Shown here piece by piece: positions 1 through 9,300 of a stretch of DNA of 64,000 nt. The stretch is from positions 806,001 to 870,000 of the forward strand of contig NZ_QKZI01000001.1 in assembly GCF_003254155.1 (NCBI RefSeq). Direction: 5' to 3'. The first letter of the stretch is position 1. Every line of letters starts with the position of its first letter. Both the position numbers and the translations under genes were made by a program. Origin of the DNA: Psychrobacillus insolitus. Lineage in GTDB: Bacteria; Bacillota; Bacilli; Bacillales_A; Planococcaceae. The notes under the pieces were generated by a model. The model had not been told where the DNA came from. It saw only the letters and a list, made by a program, of their open reading frames with translations, and did not search any database.

Positions 1-557
1 GAAGTTTCGTCTATTTCAACAGCAACTTCTTCTTTTATTTCGCCATAAGCTTTAGCTTTTTCCCAGTCATGGTTAGCAACTGATTCCCAAGTTAAGAAAA
101 TAATTGCAGCAAGTGCTAGAAGCATAAAACCAGTTGGTAAAGGACGTTTTGATGGGCGTCTTTCTTTACTCGTATCTAGGAATGGAATTAATAAAAGTGC
201 ACCAAACGCTAAACCTGGCATTACCATAGCTCCAATTACATTATAAGGACCCGAAGCAAATTCATATTTTAAAAGCTGGTATAAAAATAAGAAATACCAG
301 TCTGGTACTGGAATATAGCCTGTGTCAGATGGATCAGCTGGACGTTCAAGTGGTGATGGATGTGCTACAGTCAGTACTAAATAACCTACTAAGAAAACTG
401 CTCCAACTAACCATTCTTTTAATAAGAAATCAGGCCAGAATGCTTCTGTTTTACCTGGATATTCAGAATAGTCTTTTGGAATATTTTTCTTTGTTCGGCT
501 AGAAGGATCTGTAATACGAGAATCACCAACAAATTTCATACCTTTACCGCGATGCAT
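1..557 (-). CDS. qcrC: Menaquinol:cytochrome c reductase cytochrome b/c subunit, C-terminus cut off
   Basis: Third subunit of the menaquinol:cytochrome c oxidoreductase (bc complex) in the cytoplasmic membrane. About 185 codons are visible, starting MHRGKGMKF after a strong SD (AAAGGAGGGG). Hydrophobic helices occur near residues 45-65, 95-125 and 140-160. The PDWYFL motif near residue 78 matches the quinol-site PEWY-like motif of subunit IV proteins. The family carries a C-terminal cytochrome c domain with CXXCH, which would lie left of the window and cannot be checked. It is last in qcrA-qcrB-qcrC and about 40 bp after qcrB. Confidence 0.95.
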   Translation of the reverse strand, partial: MHRGKGMKFVGDSRITDPSSRTKKNIPKDYSEYPGKTEAFWPDFLLKEWLVGAVFLVGYLVLTVAHPSPLERPADPSDTGYIPVPDWYFLFLYQLLKYEFASGPYNVIGAMVMPGLAFGALLLIPFLDTSKERRPSKRPLPTGFMLLALAAIIFLTWESVANHDWEKAKAYGEIKEEVAVEIDET

Positions 558-598
558 AATGTCCCCTCCTTTTAAGAATTATCTGTTCCACTTACCCA

Positions 599-1273
599 TT
601 AAAGTGGTCCAGAAATACCTTGTCGACGAATCATGATAAAGTGAGCTGCAAGTAATCCAAATAGTGCAGCTGGTAAGAAGAACACATGAATCGCAAAGAA
701 TCTTGTTAATGTTTGTGCACCGATGATTGTTTCATCACCAGCTAAAAGCGTTTTAATCATTCCACCAATAACTGGTACTGATGCTGCAATTTCAATACCT
801 ACTTTCGTTGCGAACAAAGCTTTCATGTCCCAAGGAAGTAAGTAACCCGTAAATCCTAAACCTAACATAACAGCGAAGATTAATACTCCGACCATCCAGT
901 TTAGTTCACGAGGTTTTTTATAAGAACCAGTAAAGAATACACGTAAAGTATGTAAGAACATCATAACAATTACAAGTGATGCTCCCCAGTGATGCATCCC
1001 ACGCACGATTTCACCGAATGCTACTTCATTTTGAAGGTAGTAAACAGATTCCCATGCATTTTCGATATCCGGTACATAATACATTGTTAAAAACATACCT
1101 GATAAAATTTGAATTACTGTAATAAAGAATGTTAATCCCCCGAAACAATAAACAAATGCTGAGAAATGGTGTGCAGGGTTTACGTGTTCTGGAACTTCGT
1201 GGTCTGCAATATCACGCCATATAGGTGTAATATCTAGACGTTCATCCACCCAATCATAGATTTTATTAAGCAC
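599..1273 (-). CDS. qcrB: Menaquinol:cytochrome c reductase cytochrome b subunit
   Basis: Cytochrome b6-type subunit of the bc complex; it binds two b hemes and carries electrons from menaquinol across the membrane. The 224 residues are full length for the family. Heme-ligand candidates are His94 and His108 in one helix and His196 and His211 in another; the second pair has b6-type spacing. Cys43 in the VYCFGG segment corresponds to the cysteine that covalently holds the extra heme in b6-type proteins. The start codon is GTG, preceded by AAGGGGG about 10 nt upstream. It lies 21 bp after qcrA in the same operon. Confidence 0.97.
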   Translation of the reverse strand: MLNKIYDWVDERLDITPIWRDIADHEVPEHVNPAHHFSAFVYCFGGLTFFITVIQILSGMFLTMYYVPDIENAWESVYYLQNEVAFGEIVRGMHHWGASLVIVMMFLHTLRVFFTGSYKKPRELNWMVGVLIFAVMLGLGFTGYLLPWDMKALFATKVGIEIAASVPVIGGMIKTLLAGDETIIGAQTLTRFFAIHVFFLPAALFGLLAAHFIMIRRQGISGPL

Positions 1274-1294
1274 TGATCTCGTACCCCCTTACTT

Positions 1295-1798
1295 TTAAAC
1301 TAGTGTGTTAGGTATAGCTTTTCCAATTTCTAAGAAACCTTCATTTTCACGCACTTCAAATTGATCTAATGGACCAAGAGGTGGTGTTTTTGGAACATTT
1401 GCACCGTTTTTCTCATAGCGGCCTGCGTGACAAGGACAGAAGAATTGATTCTTGTGCGCTGGGTCACCTTCCCAGTTAACCGTACATCCTAAATGCTTAC
1501 ATACTGGAGATAGAGCTATTATCTCGTCTCCCTCTTTGTAAACCCATGCTGCATTTGTTACATCAGACTTGTACCATGCATCCACTTGTTCAAATGTGAA
1601 ATCTACACGCACGGGAACCTCTGTAATATCTGCAATTTTCTTCTCAGTCAGTACAAAATCTCCACCTTCTGATTTTTGCAATACTGGATCGATTGCAAAA
1701 CGTACCATTGGCATAAGCATACCTGCAGCCATAAATCCACCAACACCTGTTAAAGTGTAGCTAAGAAATTGACGTCTTGATACTTTATTGTTACTCAT
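1295..1798 (-). CDS. qcrA: Menaquinol:cytochrome c reductase Rieske iron-sulfur subunit
   Basis: Rieske [2Fe-2S] subunit that passes electrons from menaquinol to cytochrome c. The N-terminus has a twin-arginine signal (SRRQFLSY, residues 7-14) followed by a membrane anchor to about residue 33. Cluster-binding boxes are CKHLGC (residues 100-105) and CPCH (121-124): Cys100, His102, Cys121 and His124 are ligands, and Cys105/Cys123 would form the disulfide. At 167 residues it is full length. It is first in the qcr operon, with its own promoter just upstream. Confidence 0.97.
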   Translation of the reverse strand: MSNNKVSRRQFLSYTLTGVGGFMAAGMLMPMVRFAIDPVLQKSEGGDFVLTEKKIADITEVPVRVDFTFEQVDAWYKSDVTNAAWVYKEGDEIIALSPVCKHLGCTVNWEGDPAHKNQFFCPCHAGRYEKNGANVPKTPPLGPLDQFEVRENEGFLEIGKAIPNTLV

Positions 1799-1872
1799 CC
1801 TTTTCCCCCCTTATACTTAAAGGTCAGTCCAATGGACATACTTGCTTTAATTAATAATACTAGGACATATCA

Positions 1873-1901
1873 ATGATAGCTTAATAAAAAAGGAAGGTCA
1901 A
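1873..1901 (-). promoter_or_regulatory. Sigma-A type promoter of the qcrABC operon
   Basis: On the minus strand TTGACC (1896-1901) and TATCAT (1873-1878) are separated by exactly 17 bp, about 75 bp upstream of qcrA. The -35 hexamer lies in the loop of the preceding terminator hairpin. Assigned by consensus match only. Confidence 0.6.
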
Positions 1902-1912
1902 TATTCCTTTTT
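1887..1912 (-). terminator. Terminator after ypiF, overlapping the qcr promoter
   Basis: Nine-base perfect stem (AAAAAGGAA / TTCCTTTTT) with an 8-nt loop, followed on the minus strand by a T-rich tail. It lies about 45 bp beyond the ypiF stop. The loop contains the qcr -35 hexamer. Confidence 0.65.
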
Positions 1913-1956
1913 CACGAATTATGAACTTTGTGAACATTTAGTGTTAAAAACTGTCA

Positions 1957-2403
1957 CTAAATTGCCCATCTTTTTGCAAAAATCGGAATAAGTTGACGAA
2001 GTTGGTCTTCTAAAATGGAATTTTTCATTTTTTGATCCATTGACTCTAGTGGGATTGAAGGGATCCATATAACACTTTTTTCTTCTTCCATTGTACTCCA
2101 TTCCCTATCAGAAGTAATGAAAAAAATATGTTTAAATCCGGCATTTTTTATTTCTTCTGACCAATCATTTAATAAGGTTTGCTTGTCCTGTTTTTTCGTG
2201 TAAGAAAAAGAAGGAAATAAAACGATCCTTCCTTTAAATTGATTTTCAATCATATTACTTAAAGAAAGTGTAAATTCTGCTGCCGAAGCAGCAGATAAAA
2301 AGCCCTGAGACGAACCATCTATCAATGTTAGAGGTATTATTGCTGTATCAATATATTCTTTTTGTGCTTGAAAAATTGCGCTATCCTTCGCGTTCCAGTG
2401 CAT
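1957..2403 (-). CDS. ypiF: DUF2487 family protein YpiF
   Basis: Function unknown. The 148-residue protein matches B. subtilis YpiF in position and size, between ypiB and qcrA. It starts MHWNAKD. This ATG has GGAG 8 nt upstream, whereas upstream in-frame codons have no SD, so the start was moved in from 2445. The sequence is a soluble alpha/beta type, with hydrophobic strands such as GRIVLFPSF and HIFFITSD, and no signal peptide or clear catalytic motif. It probably shares a transcript with ypiA and ypiB. Confidence 0.8.
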   Translation of the reverse strand: MHWNAKDSAIFQAQKEYIDTAIIPLTLIDGSSQGFLSAASAAEFTLSLSNMIENQFKGRIVLFPSFSYTKKQDKQTLLNDWSEEIKNAGFKHIFFITSDREWSTMEEEKSVIWIPSIPLESMDQKMKNSILEDQLRQLIPIFAKRWAI

Positions 2404-2414
2404 GTGTATCGCTC

Positions 2415-2966
2415 CTAATTCTCTCTGCCTTGTAATTCTTTCCACAATTCGGAAAGTTCATAAAATCTTTCTTTATTCCCTTGATCCAACGCTTCGTCAA
2501 TTTGTTTTCTTAGCTGCTCTTCTTGAAATAACTGTATACTATCCGACAACATGTTTTCCGCAATTTGTTGATCTTTTTCACTTATGTGCAAATATTTCGG
2601 CATGTATGGATTCTCTTCTAATACAGCTAAGTATTCTGGACTAGGTGGTAATGTTTGGAAATTTAGTTGAATATACATTTCTTCATCTGGATGTAATCGC
2701 AAATCATGAAAAGATTTTTCTGCGTCAGCAGTCATAATACTTCCTTTATAAAACCTAAAAGGTATTCCCGATGAAGTATTCACAGACATTACCATGGCTC
2801 TTGGACAATAATGTGCTTCTTCCACGAAATGTACATTACTTAACAGTGTTTCATGACTGATTAAATAATTTAATATCCAAACGCATTCTCTTCTTTTCAT
2901 TTGATATTTTTTTAAGAACCAACGGACAAATTCCTTTTTTTCGTCAACTGAAACAGAAGCAGTCAC
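2415..2966 (-). CDS. ypiB: UPF0302 family protein YpiB
   Basis: Conserved Bacillales protein of 183 residues, close to the usual family length. The N-terminal block ([19 protein letters not shown]) is the typical opening of YpiB/UPF0302 proteins. The start is GTG with AAGGAAGGGGAGG upstream. The C-terminal third is acidic and helical (residues 125-183). It lies between ypiA and ypiF, 11 bp before the ypiF start. No biochemical role is established that I can name. Confidence 0.85.
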   Translation of the reverse strand: MTASVSVDEKKEFVRWFLKKYQMKRRECVWILNYLISHETLLSNVHFVEEAHYCPRAMVMSVNTSSGIPFRFYKGSIMTADAEKSFHDLRLHPDEEMYIQLNFQTLPPSPEYLAVLEENPYMPKYLHISEKDQQIAENMLSDSIQLFQEEQLRKQIDEALDQGNKERFYELSELWKELQGREN

Positions 2967-2986
2967 GTAACCTCCCCTTCCTTTTG

Positions 2987-4231
2987 TTATTCCACCATCT
3001 CAAACCATGTACTGTTTTCAGGTTCTAGTTTCTGTAATAATACTACAACTTCTAGAGCTTCATCTCTTTTCCCTTCTTCTAGCAGGAAATATACATATTT
3101 CTCCAAAAACTGTGCATCATCCTTAAGTTCAGTATATGCTAACTTATAAAATGCGTATGCTTTTTCGAAAATTTCTAATCGTTCATATGCAGCTGCTAGA
3201 AACGGGTACATAGAAGACCACTCAAAGTCTTCTTTCTTCAATGTTTCATACAATTCAACCAGATCATCGTCTCGCTCTTCCATTGCGTATAAAGAAGTTA
3301 ATGTAAAGATGGCTTCCATATATTCTGGGTCAAGAGCAATAGCTTGATGTAAAAAAGTCTCCGCTTCTTTCACTCTGCCCAATTTGAGAGAAATTTTACC
3401 CGCAAATAAAAAATATTCTTTTTCAAATTCATCTCTTGCAATACCACTTACAATTGCTTTTAATGCTTCTTCATTGTTTTCGAGCATTGCATTGGCTTCT
3501 GCTAGTAGCATGTAGCCAGAAAAATAATCAGGATCTATTTCAAGTAAATCTTCTAAATGCTTAATGGCAGTTTCGTAATGATGGACTTGAAATGTTGCAT
3601 AGGCCGCGTGAAATAGCACATCAGGAGCTACTTCTTTTTGTAAGGCTTCTTCATAATATGGAATCGCTTCTTCGTAAGCTGCTCCTGCACTATAAATTTC
3701 CGCTAACTTCAGTGTCAAATCAACCGCTTGGATTGCATCCTTATGAGGAAGTAAGTCTTCAATAATTCTAGCTGCTTCTAAATACCTTCCCGTTTCAAAC
3801 AATAGTTCCCCTTTTGCATACAATAATAGAGGTTCTGTTGGCATTAGAGCAAGTGCATCGCTAATCTTTTGCTCTGCAACTTCATATAGCCCAATCATTT
3901 GATAATAATCTGCAAGTGTTAGTAATGCTTGAGGATATGCATCACTTGACTTCTCCACACTCGTTAGAAAATTAAGCGCATCATCTTCGCGATCCATTTC
4001 CAACAAAAGTTGAGCTTGATCGATTTTCAGCTGATTTTCTTCTGGAAATAAATAATTTAAATGCTCTAATACTTTTAGTGCTTCTTGTAGAAATCCATAC
4101 TGCGTCAATACATCTGCAAGTTCATATTGTTCATCTGGATCCCCTTCTAAAAGATATGTATCAACTAATGATTTTAGCTTCTCTACATTCCCTTCTTCCA
4201 TTACTTGGATAAAAGGCATAAATTTGTCCAT
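2987..4231 (-). CDS. ypiA: Tetratricopeptide repeat protein YpiA
   Basis: A 414-residue cytoplasmic protein made of about ten helical tetratricopeptide (TPR) repeats; each shows the alternating small/large residue pattern (for example [13 protein letters not shown] and [16 protein letters not shown]). TPR proteins act as protein-interaction scaffolds, and the partner is unknown. It is the first of ypiA-ypiB-ypiF, directly after the aromatic supraoperon. A terminator separates it from aroA, so it probably has its own promoter. ATG start with AAGGAATGGTGA upstream. Confidence 0.85.
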   Translation of the reverse strand: MDKFMPFIQVMEEGNVEKLKSLVDTYLLEGDPDEQYELADVLTQYGFLQEALKVLEHLNYLFPEENQLKIDQAQLLLEMDREDDALNFLTSVEKSSDAYPQALLTLADYYQMIGLYEVAEQKISDALALMPTEPLLLYAKGELLFETGRYLEAARIIEDLLPHKDAIQAVDLTLKLAEIYSAGAAYEEAIPYYEEALQKEVAPDVLFHAAYATFQVHHYETAIKHLEDLLEIDPDYFSGYMLLAEANAMLENNEEALKAIVSGIARDEFEKEYFLFAGKISLKLGRVKEAETFLHQAIALDPEYMEAIFTLTSLYAMEERDDDLVELYETLKKEDFEWSSMYPFLAAAYERLEIFEKAYAFYKLAYTELKDDAQFLEKYVYFLLEEGKRDEALEVVVLLQKLEPENSTWFEMVE

Positions 4232-4290
4232 GTCATCACCATTCCTTTATTTATTTCTTTATCGTACAAGAACATTTGGATATGAACAAG

Positions 4291-4318
4291 AAAAAAACCC
4301 TCCTAAAAAGGAGAGTTT
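4291..4318 (-). terminator. Terminator of the aromatic supraoperon (after aroA)
   Basis: Minus-strand stem AACTCTCCT / AGGAGGGTT with one G-U pair and a 5-nt loop, followed by a run of T. It starts within the aroA stop codon region. Confidence 0.75.
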
Positions 4319-5612
4319 ATTCATTTAACACACTTGTAAGCTGTTCAAAAAAGTTTGGATAAGAGACAGAAATACATTCAGCGTTGTCAATCGTAACAGG
4401 ACTAGAGGTAATAAGAGATGCAATCGCAGCCATCATACCAATTCGATGATCGCCATACGTTTGTAAATCCGCCCCATGAAGAGGAGTTGGCCCTTCAATA
4501 ATCATGCCATCGTCTGTTGCCGTAATATTTGCACCTAGTTTTTTTAGTTCATTCACAACTGCATCAATACGATTTGTCTCTTTTACTTTTAACTCTTCCG
4601 CATCTTTAATCACTGTTTTACCATGTGCTTGCGTAGCTAAAAGAGCAATAATAGGAATTTCATCTATTAATCTTGGGATTAAGTCTCCACCAATTACTGC
4701 GCCTTTTAACGATGAAGTTTCTACAACAATAGTACCCATTTCCTCATGACTCTTTAATTCGTCTAATTCAATCGTCATGCTTGTGCCCATCTCATTTAGA
4801 GCGTCAATAATTCCCGTTCTTGTAGGGTTTAAACCGACATTTTGAAGTGTAAGGTTACTATTAGGTACGATTGCACCAGCAACTAGGAAGAATGCTGCAG
4901 ATGAAATATCTCCTGGTACCACAACATGCGTACTAGTCAGCGTTTGTCCGCCTTGTAAACGAATTGTTTGATCATCTACTGAAATAGTTGCTCCAAAATG
5001 TTGTAGCATTTTTTCTGTATGGTCACGAGAAGTTTCTAACTCTTTTATAACTGTTTCCCCTTCTGCATTCAATGCTGCTAACAGGATCGCAGATTTTACT
5101 TGAGCACTTGCTACTGGCATTTCGTAGTTTATCGCACGTAGTTTTGTTCCTTCCACTGCAATCGGTGTATATTGACCGTTTTCACGCCCAATGTATTTGG
5201 CACCCATTTGCTTAAGAGGATCGGTAACACGTCTCATAGGACGCTTCTGTATCGATTCATCGCCTATTAAAACAGAAGAAATGTGGGATCCTGCTAAAAG
5301 ACCTAACAGTAAACGAGTTGTTGTACCAGAATTACCAGTGTATAACAGTTCGTTCGGTTCTTTCCACGCTGCTAAACCTTCACTTTTTATCTCTACTTTT
5401 TCACCATCAACAGATATAGCAACTCCAAGTTTTGAAAAGCAATCAATTGTACTTAAACAATCATCACTTTGTAAAAAACCTTCTACTGTCGTCGTACCTT
5501 TTGCAATGGCACCGAACATAATTGAACGGTGGGATACAGATTTATCTCCTGGAATTCGAAGCGTACCTTTCAAGGAGGGCTTTGCATAATCTAATACCTT
5601 ACTAATGGTCAT
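4317..5612 (-). CDS. aroA: 3-phosphoshikimate 1-carboxyvinyltransferase (EPSP synthase), class II type
   Basis: Catalyses shikimate-3-phosphate + PEP to EPSP in the shikimate pathway (called aroE in B. subtilis). The 431 residues show GDKSVSHR (22-29), the GNSGTTTR phosphate loop (93-100), RPMRRV and NPTRTG. The RDHTE motif near residue 200 is the R-X-H-X-E signature of class II, glyphosate-insensitive enzymes. The C-terminal YGDHRIGMM block is present. It is last in the operon, 8 bp after tyrA. The SD (GGGGAGG) is very close to this ATG, so the exact start is slightly uncertain. Confidence 0.96.
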   Translation of the reverse strand: MTISKVLDYAKPSLKGTLRIPGDKSVSHRSIMFGAIAKGTTTVEGFLQSDDCLSTIDCFSKLGVAISVDGEKVEIKSEGLAAWKEPNELLYTGNSGTTTRLLLGLLAGSHISSVLIGDESIQKRPMRRVTDPLKQMGAKYIGRENGQYTPIAVEGTKLRAINYEMPVASAQVKSAILLAALNAEGETVIKELETSRDHTEKMLQHFGATISVDDQTIRLQGGQTLTSTHVVVPGDISSAAFFLVAGAIVPNSNLTLQNVGLNPTRTGIIDALNEMGTSMTIELDELKSHEEMGTIVVETSSLKGAVIGGDLIPRLIDEIPIIALLATQAHGKTVIKDAEELKVKETNRIDAVVNELKKLGANITATDDGMIIEGPTPLHGADLQTYGDHRIGMMAAIASLITSSPVTIDNAECISVSYPNFFEQLTSVLNE

Positions 5613-5620
5613 GACCTCCC

Positions 5621-6721
5621 CTAAGAAATATAAGTTTCAAATGTCGTATTTTGCGCAATGCATGTAACTGCTTTTGCACGATCATCCATTGTTTGAAAAC
5701 TAATAACTAAAATCCCAAAAATATCTTCGCGTGTTTCGACAATTCGTAAATTTGTAATATTAATATTATCTTTTGCTAAATAGCCAATTACTTCAGATAT
5801 TACCCCTGAATAATCAGGAACATCGACATATAGATCATAAACGGCGAACATAGCACCTTGTGTAGTAATTGGAAGCTCATCTCGAACTTGTTTAGCGGTA
5901 GAGAAATAAGCCTCTATATCTTCTGCATCTGCATGTAACAATAGATTTTGAAGTCGAATCATTTCATTTGTCCACATATTTAATTGATTACTTAACTCGT
6001 TACGATTTTGCACGGTAATATCTCGCCACATAATAGGATTGGAAGATGCAATTCTAGTTAAGTCACGGAATCCACCTGCTGCTAGTTGCTTCGTAAAAGG
6101 GAATGCCTTATTCTCTCCTGCCAGCTGATGTACTAGTGAAGCAGCAATTAGATGTGGGAAATGACTAACAACTGCTGTCATATGATCATGCTCTTTTGCA
6201 TTTACTTGTACAATTTTTGCTTTTGTCACTTGCAATAAATCAGAGAGTACTTTTACTTTCTCCTCATTTTCATCCTCAAATGGTGTGAGCATATAATAAG
6301 CATTTTCAAATAAATGAGCTCTTGCAGCTTCGACCCCACTTTTATGAGAACCAGCCATTGGATGACCACCAACGAATGTAATACCCGCTTCTTTTAACTG
6401 GATTGCTGCATTCATGATTTCATTTTTAGTACTACCTGTATCCGTTACAATCACTTGGTCTTTTAACTGCCAATTTGACATTTCACTCATCAAACGAATT
6501 GTTTCATTTACGGGTGTAGCAAAAATAATGATATCTGCAAATTCTGTAGCATCCTTTATTTGCATAGCCATTTCGTCAATTACAGCAATTCTTTTTGCCG
6601 TGCGAAGTGTGTGACTATCCGCGTCATATCCTATGATAGAGACATCTTTGTTTCGCTTTAATCCAAGCGCCAAAGAACCTCCTATTAATCCAAGCCCGAT
6701 AATCAAGATCGTTTGTTTCAT
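5621..6721 (-). CDS. tyrA: Prephenate dehydrogenase with ACT domain
   Basis: NAD(P)-dependent oxidative decarboxylation of prephenate to 4-hydroxyphenylpyruvate, leading to tyrosine. The Rossmann glycine loop is at residues 8-19 ([12 protein letters not shown]), and the active-site [12 protein letters not shown] follows near residue 120. A C-terminal ACT domain (about 294-366) would give feedback control by tyrosine. The ATG overlaps the hisC stop by one base (TAATG), indicating translational coupling. 366 residues, full length. Confidence 0.95.
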   Translation of the reverse strand: MKQTILIIGLGLIGGSLALGLKRNKDVSIIGYDADSHTLRTAKRIAVIDEMAMQIKDATEFADIIIFATPVNETIRLMSEMSNWQLKDQVIVTDTGSTKNEIMNAAIQLKEAGITFVGGHPMAGSHKSGVEAARAHLFENAYYMLTPFEDENEEKVKVLSDLLQVTKAKIVQVNAKEHDHMTAVVSHFPHLIAASLVHQLAGENKAFPFTKQLAAGGFRDLTRIASSNPIMWRDITVQNRNELSNQLNMWTNEMIRLQNLLLHADAEDIEAYFSTAKQVRDELPITTQGAMFAVYDLYVDVPDYSGVISEVIGYLAKDNINITNLRIVETREDIFGILVISFQTMDDRAKAVTCIAQNTTFETYIS

Positions 6722-7821
6722 TAGATTACGCCTTCCTCACGTAAAACTTCGTCAAGTTTTTGTAGTAATTCTGTATTTTGTTGTTCCGTTCCAATTGTTA
6801 TACGAAGATATCCAGGAGAACCTAATGCATTTCCACTGCGAACGATAAATCCACGTTCCATTAACCCTTGGAATACTACATCACTATCCGCTTTTACTTC
6901 CATTAAGATGAAATTAGTGTGAGAAGGGAAGAAATTTAAATTACGTTCCTTACAATATGTTTCAAACTGTTGTTTTCCTGCATTATTTTTCACTTTACAT
7001 TCAGCGATGAACGCTTGATCCGCTAAGCCAATAATTGCTACTTCTTGACTCAACACAGTGTTGTTAAAAGGTTCACGAGTTGGTTCTAACTGGCCAATTA
7101 CTTCTTCTGAACCAATTGCATAGCCTACTCGGAAACTAGCTAAGCCATAAGCTTTTGAAAAGGTGCGCATGATCAATACGTTTGGATGTTTTTTTAATAA
7201 TCCAAGAGAATCTTCGTATGTATCATCTGTTATGTATTCTGTATACGCTTCGTCTAGTACAATCAATACATCAGACGGCACTTTTTCGACGAAATCTTTT
7301 ATTTCATCACTCGGAATTAAAGTTCCAGTAGGATTGTTTGGATTACAAACCCAAACAATAGCAGTGTTTTCATCAACTACTTCGGCCATTTTGTCTAAAT
7401 CATGTGCCCCATTTTCTAAAAGTGGTACAACGCGAACTTCTGCACCCTCCACAACTGCATTATGTTTGTATTGACCAAAAGTTAAATCGGCAACCACTGT
7501 ATTTAAACCAGGTTCAAGAATTGCTCTTGAAACGATTAAGATGTTTTCGTCCGATCCATTACCAAATAATAATTGGTTTTCCGAAACGTTTAAATGTTTC
7601 GCAACTGCTGTGCGTAGTTTCGATGCATGTCCATCTGGATAAATAGCAAAATCTATATCTATATTATTTAAGTACTCTTTTACTTTTGGTGAAGCCCCAT
7701 ATGGGTTTTCGTTGGAAGCAAGTTTCGTCACTTTGTCCAAATTATACATTTTTTGAACTTCATCAGATGTTTTACCAGGTTGATATGCTTTTAAACTAGC
7801 GATTTGTTTTTTGAATTTCAT
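6721..7821 (-). CDS. hisC: Histidinol-phosphate / aromatic aminotransferase
   Basis: Class I PLP aminotransferase for histidinol phosphate; in Bacillus HisC also transaminates tyrosine and phenylalanine precursors, which fits its place in the aromatic operon. PLP lysine Lys223 lies in TFSKAYGLASF, with NPNNPTG near residues 160-166 and LDEAY at 189-193. ATG start with a GAGGA SD, 21 bp after aroH. In B. subtilis trpEDCFBA lies between aroH and hisC; here those genes are absent. Confidence 0.94.
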   Translation of the reverse strand: MKFKKQIASLKAYQPGKTSDEVQKMYNLDKVTKLASNENPYGASPKVKEYLNNIDIDFAIYPDGHASKLRTAVAKHLNVSENQLLFGNGSDENILIVSRAILEPGLNTVVADLTFGQYKHNAVVEGAEVRVVPLLENGAHDLDKMAEVVDENTAIVWVCNPNNPTGTLIPSDEIKDFVEKVPSDVLIVLDEAYTEYITDDTYEDSLGLLKKHPNVLIMRTFSKAYGLASFRVGYAIGSEEVIGQLEPTREPFNNTVLSQEVAIIGLADQAFIAECKVKNNAGKQQFETYCKERNLNFFPSHTNFILMEVKADSDVVFQGLMERGFIVRSGNALGSPGYLRITIGTEQQNTELLQKLDEVLREEGVI

Positions 7822-7842
7822 TTGACAATTCCTCGATTCTAA

Positions 7843-8208
7843 TTATTTTTGAATTAAGTCTGGTCTTAATTGAACCGCGTTATTTAAATAGATATGTTGT
7901 ATAGCTTGTTGTGATTTGTCCGTATTAACATGTACTAACAATCGAATACATTTTTCTAATGCACCAGGTACATTCATCTCGTGTGTGCACATAACAGGTA
8001 CATAATTCCATCCTTCTAAACCACGTACAGCTCTGGCAGGAAAAGCAGAAGTAATATCTGTTGTAGTAGATATAATAACAGAAGCTACTGCATCTGGATC
8101 GATATCATTCGAATGGATCAATTCTTGTAAAAGTCTTGCTGTTTCTTTAAGTACTTGCTCATTAGAATCTTCTACTACCGTTATTGCACCTCTTATGCCT
8201 CTAATCAA
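7843..8208 (-). CDS. aroH: Chorismate mutase, AroH type
   Basis: Monofunctional trimeric chorismate mutase converting chorismate to prephenate. The 121 residues match the AroH family length (about 120-127). N-terminal arginines lie in MIRGIRGA. The CTHEMNVPG block carries the Cys and Glu of the known active site, and Tyr lies in the IYLNNAVQLRPD tail. The start is TTG with GGAGGGG upstream, directly after the aroB stop. It sits at the branch point feeding tyrA and phenylalanine synthesis. Confidence 0.95.
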   Translation of the reverse strand: MIRGIRGAITVVEDSNEQVLKETARLLQELIHSNDIDPDAVASVIISTTTDITSAFPARAVRGLEGWNYVPVMCTHEMNVPGALEKCIRLLVHVNTDKSQQAIQHIYLNNAVQLRPDLIQK

Positions 8209-9297
8209 TTACTGCCCCTCCTCGATCCATTTCCTTAACTGTATATCACAGTTTTGAACTTCATCCATGGATATAATTTTAACAAATGGTTCTCCAATAG
8301 ACTGAAGTAAAGCGAAATTTAATTCTCCATTAGTTGTTTTTTTATCTTTTAACATAAATCTAGCTAATTGATCAAAGGAACAACCTAATACTGCATTAAA
8401 GTCATATCCGAGCCTTTGCGCAAGCTCATAGACTTTTCTTGCATACCCAGCTCTTACTTTACCGTGTAATTCACTTAGCATCAAAGCAGGAATCATTCCA
8501 ATCATTACGGCTTCTCCGTGTGTAATCTTGCCATAACCAACAGAAGCTTCAACTGCATGTCCATATGTATGACCAAAGTTTAAGTACTTACGATAAGATT
8601 GTTCTGTTTCATCTAATTCGACAATATGTGCCTTTACGCGAATCCCTTTTTCTAACCATTGAAGTAGATGTGTCTTTTCAATCGATTCTATCGTTTCTAG
8701 AGAGAAAAATTCGTTCATCCAATTCTCATTACTAATCAGCGCATGTTTTATCACTTCAGCTAAACCTGAACGGACTTCCAACACAGGTAATGTTTCTAAA
8801 AAGTGGAAATCATATAACACTTCTTTTGGTTGATAAAATGCTCCAATCATATTTTTCCCATTTGGATGATTGATAGCAGTCTTACCACCAACCGCACTAT
8901 CATGAGCTAGTATCGTGGTTGGAATCTGATAAAATGGGATTCCTCGCATAAATGTAGATGCAACAAATCCAGTTAAATCTCCTACCGCTCCTCCACCTAA
9001 AGCAAACAGAGCAGAAGAACGAGAACAATTTTCTTTTAATAAAAACGACTGAACATCAAAATAAGATTCGAACGTTTTACAAGCCTCTCCGTTAGGCACC
9101 AGATAAACCTTAAAAGGTAATGTAAAATGCTCTCGAAAATAACTTTCATGTAAACTCCATACGTGCCGATCTGAAATTACAACCAGTTGATCTGCCTTTT
9201 TTAATACTTCAGCGTTTCTCTCATTAAAATCTCTTAAGATATTTTCACCAAGATGAACTTCATAAGATGATGTATTTGTATTAACAGGGATAATCAT
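8209..9297 (-). CDS. aroB: 3-dehydroquinate synthase
   Basis: Second step of the shikimate pathway, from DAHP to 3-dehydroquinate, using NAD+ and a divalent metal. The 362-residue protein has the GGGAVGDLTGFVAS nucleotide motif near residue 100, followed by TTILAHDSAVGGKT. Metal ligands lie in the NFGHTYGHAVE block. ATG start with GGGG upstream, 3 bp after aroC. Product chemistry and gene order both support an aroC-aroB-aroH transcription unit. Confidence 0.96.
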   Translation of the reverse strand: MIIPVNTNTSSYEVHLGENILRDFNERNAEVLKKADQLVVISDRHVWSLHESYFREHFTLPFKVYLVPNGEACKTFESYFDVQSFLLKENCSRSSALFALGGGAVGDLTGFVASTFMRGIPFYQIPTTILAHDSAVGGKTAINHPNGKNMIGAFYQPKEVLYDFHFLETLPVLEVRSGLAEVIKHALISNENWMNEFFSLETIESIEKTHLLQWLEKGIRVKAHIVELDETEQSYRKYLNFGHTYGHAVEASVGYGKITHGEAVMIGMIPALMLSELHGKVRAGYARKVYELAQRLGYDFNAVLGCSFDQLARFMLKDKKTTNGELNFALLQSIGEPFVKIISMDEVQNCDIQLRKWIEEGQ

Positions 9298-9300
9298 CAG

